Assembly (NCBI GenBank): GCA_031082125.1
Contig: JAVHLM010000024.1
Location: forward strand, 25,801 to 89,800
Direction: 5' to 3'
DNA length: 64,000 nt
Origin: Candidatus Eremiobacterota bacterium
GTDB lineage: Bacteria; Vulcanimicrobiota; CADAWZ01; Ess09-12
The notes under the pieces were generated by a model that was not told the DNA's origin, searched no databases, and saw only the letters and a program-made list of their open reading frames with translations. The translations under genes were made by a program, and so were the position numbers. This document shows positions 46,107-55,568 of this stretch, piece after piece (the first letter of the stretch is position 1; each line of letters starts with the position of its first letter).

Positions 46107-46601
46107 CTAGGGCGGGGGCAGGAAGACGAACTTGGTGATTTTTGTCTTTACCGAGCCGTACTCCGCGACATAGCCCTTGGCGGTCTCTACCTCAGATAAG
46201 GTGCCGTCATCGTTCTTGATAATGTATTTTCTGGACCCGTAGCCCGATGCTCCCGTGGGACTGGTCCACCAGTAGATGGTGGCGTCCACCCTCCTGAGGC
46301 TGTTGTTTACGGCGTTGGAGACATTGATATCACAGAGGTAATTGACATTGTTGAGGGACTTTGTGATGCTTATGGGCGTTGAGGGGCCGTAGGTTCCGCT
46401 GTAAATTGCCGCTTCGTTCTGGTAGAGGAACTCCTCGAGCATCAACTCTGCGGCGGCCGTGCCTGCCGTGAGGTCCACGCCCTTTTTTGTGGAGTTGAAG
46501 AGAAAGGTGAAAAGCCCTATGATGAGCAGAAGGCATGTGGAGAGGATAAAGATAGCCACCATCAGCTCGACTATGCTGAATCCTTTCTCTTTCTCTCTCA
46601 T
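46107..46601 (-). CDS. Type IV pilin-like protein (pseudopilin)
   Basis: The product has 164 residues. The prepilin site is textbook: MREKEKG, cleavage, then FSIVELMVAIFILST with Glu at +5. The rest of the N-terminal helix is hydrophobic to about residue 36. A short beta-rich tail follows, with no disulfide pair visible. The ATG at 46601 follows GGAGG; upstream in-frame codons are not protein-like. It is a single gene without other pilus genes nearby, so it probably works with a type IV pilus or type II secretion system encoded elsewhere. Confidence 0.85.
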   Translation of the reverse strand: MREKEKGFSIVELMVAIFILSTCLLLIIGLFTFLFNSTKKGVDLTAGTAAAELMLEEFLYQNEAAIYSGTYGPSTPISITKSLNNVNYLCDINVSNAVNNSLRRVDATIYWWTSPTGASGYGSRKYIIKNDDGTLSEVETAKGYVAEYGSVKTKITKFVFLPPP

Positions 46602-46623
46602 GAAAACTTTCCTCCGAGTATGT

Positions 46624-46632
46624 ATTATAGCA
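46624..46632 (-). promoter_or_regulatory. Extended -10 promoter of the pilin gene
   Basis: The minus strand reads TGCTATAAT, identical to the element before the tRNA-like RNA. It lies about 22 nt before the pilin ATG, leaving a very short leader that begins just before the ribosome site. Confidence 0.6.
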
Positions 46633-46835
46633 TAATTTTTATCAGGAGAAAAGGTGTCGGTTCTTTCCTTCTTTATTGACGGTAAATTCCCTTTTTTTCC
46701 CATGGTTTTCCGCTGCAACGGGGAGAAAAGTATCAATTACGCCTGCCGTCAAAGAGCCGCAAAGCAGGAGAAGGCCCAGTCTGCGGAGAAATCACAATTC
46801 TGTGGGGCACTATACTACCGTCAGGGAGCGATGCT

Positions 46836-47360
46836 ATGCAGAACACCACGTTAAATTTCAAGCTTGTCTCAGAGGAGATAAATCTGATCCTGAGCAACCT
46901 TTACGGCGGCTATATCTCGGGAGGAAGGCCGACAAAGCGCGGCGGCCTTAGGTTCCTTGATATCAAGAGCAATAAGACCTTCGGCTTTGAAAAAACCCGT
47001 GAGACTGATTCGGGCAATCTCCTTATTCTGAGCGCTCCCTTTAACTGGGCAATTGAAGACAAGGAGAAAAGGACAAAGCTGGAAAAAGAGATCCGCAAAG
47101 GCCCCCACCCGGACTTCATCTATGATATTGTCATCAGGCAGAGCCGCGACAAAGGGAAAGAGAACAAGAACTTCATCGAGGTGAAATACCGGATTCCCAC
47201 AGGGGAGCTTCTGCAGAACGAGACCATTGAGGAGTATGCGAAGGAACACAGGATCACGACGGGAAAATATACCGTGAAAAGCATACTGAGGGACTATATC
47301 GATCCCTTTGCGAAAAGCACCATGGACCACCTCATAGAAGTCATAAGGGACTTCAAATAG
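46836..47360 (+). CDS. Conserved-looking protein of unknown function
   Basis: The product has 174 residues and is soluble and basic, with no signal or membrane helix. Features include GGYISGGRPTKRGGLRFLDI near the start and a charged middle. I recognise no family. GGGAG before the ATG and protein-like codon use make it a real gene. It stands alone between the divergent pilin gene and the M28 peptidase gene. Confidence 0.6.
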   Translation: MQNTTLNFKLVSEEINLILSNLYGGYISGGRPTKRGGLRFLDIKSNKTFGFEKTRETDSGNLLILSAPFNWAIEDKEKRTKLEKEIRKGPHPDFIYDIVIRQSRDKGKENKNFIEVKYRIPTGELLQNETIEEYAKEHRITTGKYTVKSILRDYIDPFAKSTMDHLIEVIRDFK

Positions 47361-47393
47361 GCGGCGGGGAGCCCGGTGCGGTGATGTGTGCCA

Positions 47394-48605
47394 ATGGCTG
47401 AAGCAGTGCCTCAGAGCGAAGCTCAATTACGTGCCCATGTCAGTGAGTTTTCCTTTCCACGCTTTGCTGGAGGCGAAGGAGAGCGAAGGGCCCTGTCGCT
47501 GCTCAGGGAGAGACTCCGCTCCTGGGGTATGGCCCCGGAGGAAGTCTCTTTCCAGGTTTCCCGTTTCCCCTTTCTTTTCTTTTTCAAAGCCGTCGTGGCG
47601 CTCTGGGGGGGGGGGCTTGCGCTGTCACTCTCAACCCTTACCCGTTTTCCCCAGCTTTCCCTTGTTTTTATCGCCGTGACGGCTGGTGCCGTGGCATTCT
47701 TCTCACGGTGGCACCCGTGGATGGAAAGGCTTTACAACGTGCCCCTTTTCGGCACCGTGGAATCGGCGACTCTTCATGGGCAGCTTGGCAGTGATCCCGA
47801 TTCAAAAGCTCCTCACCTTGTTTTCATGGCTCATTATGATTCAAAATCGCAGCTTCTCCCCGGCTTCATAAGGGCTCTAGTGAGCTTCCTCGGCCTTTTT
47901 GCTCTTCTGGCGCTCTCGGCGGCATCTCTGGTTGTGGTCTTCCTGCCGGGATGGGGCAGCGGCGTGCCCGCAGTTGTTGCCTATGGGTCGGGAGCGATCA
48001 TGGCGGTGATGATTCTCCTCATGCTCTTCAATCCCTCTCAGGACAAGTCTCCGGGGGCGATGGACAATGCCTCGGGAGTAGCGGTGCTTCTTGCCCTCTC
48101 GAGGCACTTCTCACTTGAGCCTCCCGGCGGCGCCGTACTTCATTTTCTTTTCACCGGAGCCGAGGAGATAGGCCTCTGCGGCTCCTTCAGGTTCCTTGCA
48201 GAGAGGCAGCAGGACTTTCCGCCGGAGAGGACTTACGTGGTCAATCTCGATGGCGTAGGCGGCACTGAAAAGCTGCTTGTCGTTGACAGTTATGGCTTCC
48301 CTCCCTCCATCACCGCCCGGAGGCTTGGAAAATTCATAAGGAACAGGGCACGGGCCCTGGGAGTGAGGCTTCATCGTGCTCCCCTCGTGCTGGGCGCTCT
48401 CTGGGATCATGTCGTATGGGGAGCCCGGGGCTATGAATCGGTGACGCTCAGCGTGGGCGGATGGGACAGGGCAACGCTCAGCGTGCACAGCTCCGATGAT
48501 TCTGAAAGGCATATCAACGCCGGGGCCCTTTCCCTGGCTTTCAAAATCTGTGTCGATTGGGTCTCCTCTGGAGAGGAAATGGAAGGATTCGCACAGAACA
48601 AATAG
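47394..48605 (+). CDS. Membrane-bound M28 zinc aminopeptidase
   Basis: The product has 403 residues. All M28 metal ligands are visible: His in MAHYDSK, Asp in GAMDNASG, the GAEEIG glutamates, Asp in NLDGVG and His in SVHSSDD. Hydrophobic segments interrupt the catalytic domain: two at about 65-105 and two more at about 165-220, between the first and second ligands. This is unusual and makes it an integral membrane peptidase. The start may be GTG two codons earlier; no ribosome site is clear. Confidence 0.85.
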   Translation: MAEAVPQSEAQLRAHVSEFSFPRFAGGEGERRALSLLRERLRSWGMAPEEVSFQVSRFPFLFFFKAVVALWGGGLALSLSTLTRFPQLSLVFIAVTAGAVAFFSRWHPWMERLYNVPLFGTVESATLHGQLGSDPDSKAPHLVFMAHYDSKSQLLPGFIRALVSFLGLFALLALSAASLVVVFLPGWGSGVPAVVAYGSGAIMAVMILLMLFNPSQDKSPGAMDNASGVAVLLALSRHFSLEPPGGAVLHFLFTGAEEIGLCGSFRFLAERQQDFPPERTYVVNLDGVGGTEKLLVVDSYGFPPSITARRLGKFIRNRARALGVRLHRAPLVLGALWDHVVWGARGYESVTLSVGGWDRATLSVHSSDDSERHINAGALSLAFKICVDWVSSGEEMEGFAQNK

Positions 48606-48653
48606 GGTGGTGCCGCCTGTGGCACCTGAAGTTATGTACAGGAGGAAGTCGTC

Positions 48654-49856
48654 GTGAAAATCCTAGTATTGAATTGCGGAAGCTCGTCAGTGAAATTCCA
48701 GCTTTTTGCCATGACCCATGAAGAAGTCATCGCCAAGGGCATTGTGGAAGAAATAGGCTCGGCGAACGCCATAGTAAGATACAAGGCCATCAATAAGGAT
48801 GAGCACAGGGAGATCAGAGAGGTAAAAGACCACGAGGAGGCCCTCTCATGGGTGATTAGGACCCTTCTCCACCCTAAATACGGGGTGATTAAAGATGAAA
48901 GCGCCATTGTGGGCGTTGGCCACCGCGTGGTCCACGGAGGTGAGACCTTCTCGGGCTCCGTGCCTATCACCAAGGAAGTGATAAAAAAGATGGAGGAGTG
49001 CATCGAGTTCGCCCCCCTCCACAACCCTCCCAACCTCAAGGGCATCGAGGCCGCCACCAAGATGCTTCCCAATTCCGTGCAGGCCGGCGTATTCGATACG
49101 GCGTTCCACCAGAAGATGCCCCCCGTTGCCTATATCTACGGCATTCCCTATGACATCTACAAGAGGATGGGAATACGGCGCTATGGCTTTCATGGGACCT
49201 CCCATCTCTATGTCTCGCACAAGGCTGCAGAGTATATGAAAAAGCCCATTGAGTTCCTCAAGATAGTGACCTGCCACCTGGGAAACGGCGATTCCATGGC
49301 ATGCGTGAAAGGCGGCACATCAATCGACACCACCATGGGCTTCACCCCTCTCGAGGGCCTTCTGATGGGGACCCGGTGCGGGGATATCGATCCCTATATT
49401 CCCCTGTATCTTATGGACAAGATGCAAATGACCACCGAAGAGATGAATTCATTTCTCAACAAGAAGTGCGGCCTCAAGGGAATCTCCGGGATGACCAGCG
49501 ACATGCGCGAGATTGAAGAGGGACTCCTTCAGGGCAACGAGCGCTGCATGCTCGCCTTCGATATCTTCTGCTACCGCGTGAGGAAATATATAGGCGCCTA
49601 TGCCTTTGCCATGGGAGGCCTCGATGCCGTCGTCTTTACAGGCGGCATCGGAGAGCACTCGCCCCTTGCCAGGCAGAAGATCCTCTCCGATCTCATCTTT
49701 GCAGGAATCGATATTGACGATGATAAGAATGAAGCCAATGAGCTTCGTATCGGCAAGGGCAAAGTGGAAGTCTTTGTGATCCCCACCAACGAGGAGCTTG
49801 TGATCGCCAGGGAGACAAGAGCGATCATCAGGACCGTCGAGTCGGCAAAGGCGTAA
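48654..49856 (+). CDS. ackA: Acetate kinase
   Basis: The product has 400 residues and makes ATP and acetate from acetyl phosphate. LVLNCGSSSVKFQL, GHRVVHGGE, HLGNGDSMACVKGG and FTGGIGEHS are the ASKHA motifs of AckA. The start is a GTG after AGGAGGAAG. No pta gene is adjacent. It suggests fermentative or overflow metabolism. Confidence 0.95.
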   Translation: MKILVLNCGSSSVKFQLFAMTHEEVIAKGIVEEIGSANAIVRYKAINKDEHREIREVKDHEEALSWVIRTLLHPKYGVIKDESAIVGVGHRVVHGGETFSGSVPITKEVIKKMEECIEFAPLHNPPNLKGIEAATKMLPNSVQAGVFDTAFHQKMPPVAYIYGIPYDIYKRMGIRRYGFHGTSHLYVSHKAAEYMKKPIEFLKIVTCHLGNGDSMACVKGGTSIDTTMGFTPLEGLLMGTRCGDIDPYIPLYLMDKMQMTTEEMNSFLNKKCGLKGISGMTSDMREIEEGLLQGNERCMLAFDIFCYRVRKYIGAYAFAMGGLDAVVFTGGIGEHSPLARQKILSDLIFAGIDIDDDKNEANELRIGKGKVEVFVIPTNEELVIARETRAIIRTVESAKA

Positions 49857-49862
49857 AATGGC

Positions 49863-50801
49863 ATGAATGGTCACAGGGATTCGGGTGCCTGGAAGGCATA
49901 CCGGGGATTTCTCCTTCTTGTGCTCTCCCTTGCCGCAGGGATAGCCCTCCTGTGGGGGATTCTCACGGCGGCCACAGGGGGCCGCTTCTGGCGGGATTTT
50001 ACCGGCCAGCACCTTGAGGGGCCTCTCTCGACGGTCTATATAGCCCTCCTTTATTTCATGGCCCTTTTCATTTTTATAAAATACTGGAACATAGTCTCCG
50101 GGCGGTCTATCAAGGCCGTGGGCATAGAGTCCCTGGACCTGCGCCTCTTTGGAAGAGGGGTGGCCCTTGGAACTGTGGCGCTTCTCTTCTATTTTGTACC
50201 CCTCGTGGTGATGAGGGCCGTGACGCCTGTTGACGGGAAAGCCGTGGCAGCGGAGATGGTGAAGGCCTTCTTCTGGGGCCACATCGCTCTTAACGCACTG
50301 GTCTGCCTGGCCCTGGCCTTTACCGAGGAGCTTGTCTTCAGGGGCGTCATTTTCCAGAGCTTCCTCAAGCATGTCTCACGCTCTCATGCCCTCATCTTCA
50401 CTGGTGTTTTTTTCGCGGCAGTCCACATGTTCTGCTCGGGGTCGCCGGCCTTGAAGGCCATGTATTTTGTCACGCTTTTCTGCTTCAATGCCGCCCTCTG
50501 CTCCATGGTGCTGCTGTCAGGATCCCTCTGGAGCGCCGTGGGATTTCATTTTATTCTTATTTTCGTCATCCTGGTGAGAAATTATCTGAAGGTGCTGGAG
50601 ATAACGCCGCAGGCGGCGGGCGTCATCTTTGGAATCTCGCAGCACCCCATGGCGGGCCTCTGGAGCATCTTCACCTTCCTGGTCACCCTTGCCCTGCTCT
50701 GGCTCCTTTATGGGAAGAGAGGGATAGTCCTGCGGGACTGCGGGCCGCAGGCAGAGGAAGGGAAGGGGACGCCGCTAGAAGCCGAAGAAGAGCTGGCCTG
50801 A
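49863..50801 (+). CDS. CPBP family intramembrane glutamic protease
   Basis: The product has 312 residues and seven or so membrane helices. The CPBP (Abi/CAAX protease) motifs are present: EELVFRG near 160-166, His in FFAAVHMF, and a late FHFILIF. It begins 6 nt after ackA and is probably co-transcribed. Its 3' end overlaps the convergent HD-domain gene by 27 nt. Confidence 0.85.
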   Translation: MNGHRDSGAWKAYRGFLLLVLSLAAGIALLWGILTAATGGRFWRDFTGQHLEGPLSTVYIALLYFMALFIFIKYWNIVSGRSIKAVGIESLDLRLFGRGVALGTVALLFYFVPLVVMRAVTPVDGKAVAAEMVKAFFWGHIALNALVCLALAFTEELVFRGVIFQSFLKHVSRSHALIFTGVFFAAVHMFCSGSPALKAMYFVTLFCFNAALCSMVLLSGSLWSAVGFHFILIFVILVRNYLKVLEITPQAAGVIFGISQHPMAGLWSIFTFLVTLALLWLLYGKRGIVLRDCGPQAEEGKGTPLEAEEELA

Positions 50802-52094
50802 CTCCAGGGCCGGCAGATGGTTTGACTCGCAGAAATACTCCTCGCAGGCCCGGCTGATCATCTTCATTTTCTCCGTGAGGCCCGGCGCGATGAAGACGTA
50901 GAATTTCCAGAGGTCCCGGTGCTTTTCCATCAGCACCTCTATCTCGGGGATCTTGAGCGTCGAGAGCATCCTGGGAGGCGAGGAGTCGATTTTCACCATC
51001 ACGTTGGCCTCCTTGAGGGCCATGTCGGAAGAGGGGCAGTAGATGATAAGCTCGCCTTCCCTGAGGCGGAGCTTCTTGGTGAGAAAATCCTCGGCCTCCT
51101 CGCGGAGATGAATGTTGCGGTGGTAACGGCTTATAAGGTCCTGCTGCTTCTGGGGTCCGAGCCTCCTCGTGAGGATATAGCACCGCTTGTAAAGCTTCCT
51201 TGTCATGAGAAGCTCCAGGAGCATCTGGATGGTCTTCAGCTTCCCGAATTTAATGGAGAGCAGGGAGAGAAGCCCCTCGTCTCTCAGGGGGAAGAGGTCC
51301 CCCTTGGTGAGGCCGTTCTTGACTCCTATCTCGACGGCCTTGGATATCATGGCGCCTGATGCCGTCTTGGCGTGGTGAAAATAGACCCTTTCCGACATGA
51401 AGTAGCGGAGCCTCAGGAGATTGATGATCTCCGAGAGGACATCTTCCCTGATTATCCCCTCTTTCTGGGCATCAAGGAAGAACACGCCGTTCTGTATCCT
51501 GAAATACCGGAAGATACGCTGGTCATAGCCGTGGGAGATTCCGCAGAAATAGCCGTCGCGGGCAAGGTAGTCCAGGAGATCGGCGCATATGGTGCCGTTT
51601 ATTATCTCCGAGAGCGCGGGGTTGCTCCCCGTCCGGTGGAGCACATCGGTGACCTGTGCCGAGATGCCCATGTCGCGGAGCACTTTTGCCACGGTGCCCG
51701 TGTTCAGGAAATAGGCAATCCTGTCAGGCGTGTCATGGCGGTCAAAAATCTGGCGCTCATCCTCAAAGGTGTGGCCGAAGGGGATGTGGGACACGTCGTG
51801 GAGCAGGGCCGCCGCGCGGGCCACGTGCTTTTCCTCATCGGAAAAGAGGCTCTTCCGCTGCTGGCCTTCTATGGTCTCGATGATGCGCTGCGCCACGAAG
51901 CATGTGCCCAGGCTGTGCTCAAAGCGCGTGTGGACTGCCGAGGGATAGACCAGGTGTGCCGTGCCGAGCTGTTTTATGCCCCTGAGGCGCTGCATCTCCG
52001 GAGTGTCAAGAAGGGGGATCTCATGCTCCACATCAAGGGGAATATCGCCATGGATGGGATCCCTTATGATTTTTTCGCTTTTTGGCGGTGTCAT
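50775..52094 (-). CDS. HD-domain phosphohydrolase (SAMHD1/YdhJ-like)
   Basis: The product has 439 residues. RDPIHGDIPL at the start, HTRFEHSLGT, LLHDVSHIPFGHTFED and a later ICADLLDYLARD are the metal and substrate motifs of the SAMHD1-type HD family, which hydrolyse dNTPs or related nucleotides. The last 120 residues are unique. It is the last gene of a long minus-strand array and starts directly after the stop of the preceding coiled-coil gene (TAAAATG arrangement), so it is translationally coupled to it. Confidence 0.85.
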   Translation of the reverse strand: MTPPKSEKIIRDPIHGDIPLDVEHEIPLLDTPEMQRLRGIKQLGTAHLVYPSAVHTRFEHSLGTCFVAQRIIETIEGQQRKSLFSDEEKHVARAAALLHDVSHIPFGHTFEDERQIFDRHDTPDRIAYFLNTGTVAKVLRDMGISAQVTDVLHRTGSNPALSEIINGTICADLLDYLARDGYFCGISHGYDQRIFRYFRIQNGVFFLDAQKEGIIREDVLSEIINLLRLRYFMSERVYFHHAKTASGAMISKAVEIGVKNGLTKGDLFPLRDEGLLSLLSIKFGKLKTIQMLLELLMTRKLYKRCYILTRRLGPQKQQDLISRYHRNIHLREEAEDFLTKKLRLREGELIIYCPSSDMALKEANVMVKIDSSPPRMLSTLKIPEIEVLMEKHRDLWKFYVFIAPGLTEKMKMISRACEEYFCESNHLPALESGQLFFGF

Positions 52095-52095
52095 T

Positions 52096-52797
52096 TTACT
52101 GCTTGTTTTCCGTGACAGAGCCTATGCTCACTGCCTGCTGGTTTATGGTAAGATATGAGGTGGCGCGGGCCATGCGCTCCTCTAAGGCCACTTTCTCCCG
52201 CTTCCACGTCTCAAAGTATTTCTGGTCCTCGTCAATACGCTTCATGTTCTTTTCAATGTGCTGCTGGAGCTCCTTCACCTTCTTTTCCAATTCAGCATTC
52301 TCTGCAGTGAGGCGCTCGGCGCGCTTTGTTATCCTGCTCGAGAGAAAGAGCTCAAACTTGTCCATGGCCTGGTCATGGTTGAAAGCATTGACCAGGAGCT
52401 CCTCGGGCTTGGCCTTGTCCACTTTCATTGCCCCCAGGAGGGCCATTTTCGCGTTGTTTTCCCCCATGGCGAGATTGGTATCCATGTAGTCTACCACCTT
52501 GAAGACGTTCCAGCCGTGTCGGGGAGTCTGGATGTTGGCCTTCTCGAAGATTGTCTCAAACCGGTAGGTCGTCTCGTCGCCTTCGGGGACAAGCTCCTCG
52601 AAGCTGTCCACCTTGAGCTTTTTTGACTGTTTCTTGAGGTCATCGAAGGTCACCACCCTAGTTGACGTGACCTTCACCTTCTTGGCCTCCTGCTTGGAGG
52701 GCGCTGCGGTGTTCTTGATATTTTCCTCGCCTTCTATCTCTCCGGCGATGATGTGGGCTTTCTTCAGCAGGGTGATGAAGGGATTGTCTTTCTTCAT
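52096..52797 (-). CDS. Coiled-coil protein of unknown function
   Basis: The product has 233 residues. It has no signal or membrane helix. The middle (about 60-140) is mixed and contains TPRHGWNVFKVVDYMDTNL; the last 75 residues are a strong coiled coil (LTAENAELEKKVKELQQHIEKN). The ATG at 52797 is 8 nt after AAAGGAG; the ATG two codons before is too close. It lies between the AAA ATPase and the HD gene and may be an adaptor for either. Confidence 0.65.
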   Translation of the reverse strand: MKKDNPFITLLKKAHIIAGEIEGEENIKNTAAPSKQEAKKVKVTSTRVVTFDDLKKQSKKLKVDSFEELVPEGDETTYRFETIFEKANIQTPRHGWNVFKVVDYMDTNLAMGENNAKMALLGAMKVDKAKPEELLVNAFNHDQAMDKFELFLSSRITKRAERLTAENAELEKKVKELQQHIEKNMKRIDEDQKYFETWKREKVALEERMARATSYLTINQQAVSIGSVTENKQ

Positions 52798-52869
52798 GGT
52801 CATATCTCCTTTAAATTCTACTCCAGAGCGAGGCTTTCGGCATCATTCTGCTTGAAAGTATAATGAGCG

Positions 52870-54657
52870 TCAGTGAATCTGCCGCTTGAGCTCCATGAGC
52901 CTTGCATCAATCTCCTCGTTGGGGGTTTTCCGGTATTTTGCCGGGAGGAACCGGCTGTCGGTGCATTCCTTCACCGCCACGAGATCCATGTATTCCAGGG
53001 CCTTCGTGTGGGGGGAAGGGCGGAAATCTTTGCCTATCAGAGCGACGATCTCATCGAGGGGCTTCTTCTCCTCGCCCTCCTTCTGGAGGTCGTAAACCCT
53101 GTTGGCCCTCACCAGGAGGGCCTCCATCTCGTTCCCACCCAGCTCGACTCCCGGGGGAAGCCTGGGAAGCCTGTCCTCGCTTAGTTCCACGCCGAGCTTC
53201 TTGGCCACCACCTTGAAGAGCTCGTTGCGCTCCCCGTCATCCTGCGGCGCGAAGAGAGGAATATGGACATCAAGGCGCCCCTGGCGCTTCAGGTCCACCT
53301 CCAGGAGATCGGGCCTCGACGTGGCGAGGATCCATATGATCTTTCCGCGGTTTCGCGTATCGCTCATCTTCTGGGCAAGCATGGAATACACGCGCCCCGA
53401 GACGCCGGCGTCGCCGCCTCCCGAGTCGCGCTTTCCCGTGGCCTGGTCGGCCTCGTCGATGAAGACCACCACCTGCCCCAGGGCATCGAGGACATTGAAG
53501 ATTTTCTCCAGGTTGCCCTCGGTGGCGCCCTGCCACTTGTCGCGGAAGTTCTTGAACTTCACGAAGGGAATGCCCAGGTCGCCTGCCCAGCACGTGGCAA
53601 GGTAGGTCTTTCCCGTGCCTATCCCTCCCGTGAAGAGGTATCCCATGGGCACGGAGCGTGTTTTTCCGGTCTTGATGAGCTGGGCATCTTCACGGAGCCA
53701 GTTTTTCGCCTCCCTGTGCCCGGCCACCATATCAAGGGTATAGGGGGACTCGATAAACTCGAGCAGCTCATTGCATTCCTTTTCTATCATCTCCTTCTTG
53801 TTCTTTGACAGGAACTCCGGGGTTATCTCGTGCTTGTTGTTCACTGCCAGCGACACGAGGGATCTTATGCCTACCCTCGTGAGGCCCAGGAGCTTCTGGG
53901 ACAGGGCCTCATTGGGCACCTTGCAGTACTGGGGAAACTCGGGGAAATGCTTCTTCAGTGACTCCACGTACTCGGTGATTTCCTCATCGCCGGGCATGGA
54001 AATCTTCAGCTTTGCGTTGTAAGGGCTCTCCACGATGAGCTTGTTGAGGTCGTTCAGGTTCTCCGAGATGAGGCATGTGACGATATTGGCGCCCATTATC
54101 GAGGGGTCACTTCCCCAGTCCAGGATTTTTATAAGGATCTCGCTCGTGTCGCCCAGGAGCTGCATGAGATCCCCTCTTGGCGCCACATACTGGGCGTAGT
54201 CTATGACGACGGCTATTTTGAGGGGATTGGGCACGCTCTTTTTTTCGCTTTTCTCGGGGGCCTCCCTGGCGGCATTGACAAACTGGATGCGCTGGAGGCC
54301 CACCTGGATGAAGCGGTCCATGAGCTCGAGGGCCCGCTTGGGATCCCTGGGGATCTGCCCCGGGAAGGTGGCATAGTTGGTCTGGTTGAAGCTGTCGTAG
54401 ATGGAGAGGTATTTCTGAAACTCCTCCATCCCTTTTTTCACCCGGACCCCCTTGCCACGGTCGTAGAAGATGACCACCTCGAAGGGGGCAAAGAGCGTCT
54501 CTTCCAGGTAATGGCGGAGTGAGACAAACTCCATGTCGTCCTTGTCCTTCCTCGAGGGCACCAGGTCAAAGACATTCCCGTAGAGGATAAACTGGCTCGT
54601 GGTGCCTCCCAGGAAGATCTCGCGCATTTTTTTCGCCCAGTGTACAAGGGTGCTCAT
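52870..54657 (-). CDS. AAA ATPase, Ycf46-like, with degenerate N-terminal AAA module
   Basis: The product has 595 residues. The C-terminal module is a classical-clade AAA domain: Walker A GGIGTGKT (344-351), pore-loop-like KWQGATEG, Walker B VVVFIDEAD (396-404), and a second region of homology ATSRPDLLEVDLKRQGRLD (445-463) with two arginine-finger candidates. The N-terminal half looks like a second AAA fold without a P-loop: IAVVIDYAQYV at 148-158 and a sensor-like IVTCLISENLNDL. This two-part layout is that of cyanobacterial and plastid Ycf46. It probably remodels protein assemblies. Co-transcribed with PspA and an ABC transporter. Confidence 0.88.
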   Translation of the reverse strand: MSTLVHWAKKMREIFLGGTTSQFILYGNVFDLVPSRKDKDDMEFVSLRHYLEETLFAPFEVVIFYDRGKGVRVKKGMEEFQKYLSIYDSFNQTNYATFPGQIPRDPKRALELMDRFIQVGLQRIQFVNAAREAPEKSEKKSVPNPLKIAVVIDYAQYVAPRGDLMQLLGDTSEILIKILDWGSDPSIMGANIVTCLISENLNDLNKLIVESPYNAKLKISMPGDEEITEYVESLKKHFPEFPQYCKVPNEALSQKLLGLTRVGIRSLVSLAVNNKHEITPEFLSKNKKEMIEKECNELLEFIESPYTLDMVAGHREAKNWLREDAQLIKTGKTRSVPMGYLFTGGIGTGKTYLATCWAGDLGIPFVKFKNFRDKWQGATEGNLEKIFNVLDALGQVVVFIDEADQATGKRDSGGGDAGVSGRVYSMLAQKMSDTRNRGKIIWILATSRPDLLEVDLKRQGRLDVHIPLFAPQDDGERNELFKVVAKKLGVELSEDRLPRLPPGVELGGNEMEALLVRANRVYDLQKEGEEKKPLDEIVALIGKDFRPSPHTKALEYMDLVAVKECTDSRFLPAKYRKTPNEEIDARLMELKRQIH

Positions 54658-54681
54658 GGCTCTCTATCCTTTCCCGAAGCC

Positions 54682-55557
54682 TTACGTGGTAGTAGTATCA
54701 GTGCTCTTGAGGCTCTCGATGATGCCGTCAGGGGGGCCGGCAAGCTCCTCCTCGATGGGACCGAAAAGCTCGGCATTGGTCTTCATCCACTCGTCGGTTT
54801 CATTGATCGAGGTGACGGTGCTGTCTATCTTGTCAGAGAGGGTTCCTGACTGGCCGTCAATGGCGGCCACGTTCTGGAGCAGCTCAAGCTGCTCCTCGAT
54901 GCGCAGCAGCTCAAGGTCGATGGTCTTTATCTTCTCGTCGGCAGAGGTGATGTTGCCGAGCCTTTTCTTCATGGTCTCAATGGTGGACTCAAGGGTCTTC
55001 TTTATGCGCTCGTTGCTCTCGTTCTGCATGTTTTTTTCCATGTTGTCTATCTTTTTCTGAAGGTTGTCCCTTGACTCGTTCTTGATGTTCTTGATGATGA
55101 CTTCCCTTGACAGCAGCAGGCGCAGGGCAAGCCAGAGGAGCTGGTTGAGGATTGCAAGGCGCGAGGTGTCCAGGTGGCCTGTCTCAATAGAGGCCGTCTC
55201 GTAGATGCTCACCACGTTCTGGCACTTTCTCTCGAGGTCCTGGTAGCGCGCCCGGGCTCCCTGGGAAAGGCGGTTGAAGATCCTGGTCTTTTTCTGCTCC
55301 CATTGCTCGCGCTTCTTAAGGAGCTCCTTCCCCTGGATGACTTTCTGGAAGCGCGGGTTGGTGCTCAGCATATAGAGGTAGCCCAGCTCCGCTCCGGCGC
55401 CGATGAGAAGCATCGGCCACCCGACGAAAACACCTGCCGCCGCTAAGCCTCCCAGGGCGACCCAGTTGACGGGCACCTTTCCCATGGCAGGCACCTTCAC
55501 CCTCAGGTTGAAGGCTTCCTTGACGTAGTCGCTCCAGGTGAGATTCTCTCTAGCCAT
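54682..55557 (-). CDS. Membrane-anchored coiled-coil protein
   Basis: The product has 291 residues. Two adjacent hydrophobic segments lie at about 30-62, followed by 200 residues of coiled coil (for example NLQKKIDNMEKNMQ and LLRIEEQLELLQNVA). It ends in an acidic and Thr-rich tail. No family is recognised. Sandwiched between the AAA ATPase and the ABC ATPase gene, it could link the two at the membrane. Confidence 0.7.
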   Translation of the reverse strand: MARENLTWSDYVKEAFNLRVKVPAMGKVPVNWVALGGLAAAGVFVGWPMLLIGAGAELGYLYMLSTNPRFQKVIQGKELLKKREQWEQKKTRIFNRLSQGARARYQDLERKCQNVVSIYETASIETGHLDTSRLAILNQLLWLALRLLLSREVIIKNIKNESRDNLQKKIDNMEKNMQNESNERIKKTLESTIETMKKRLGNITSADEKIKTIDLELLRIEEQLELLQNVAAIDGQSGTLSDKIDSTVTSINETDEWMKTNAELFGPIEEELAGPPDGIIESLKSTDTTTT

Positions 55558-55568
55558 ACTCTTCCCTC

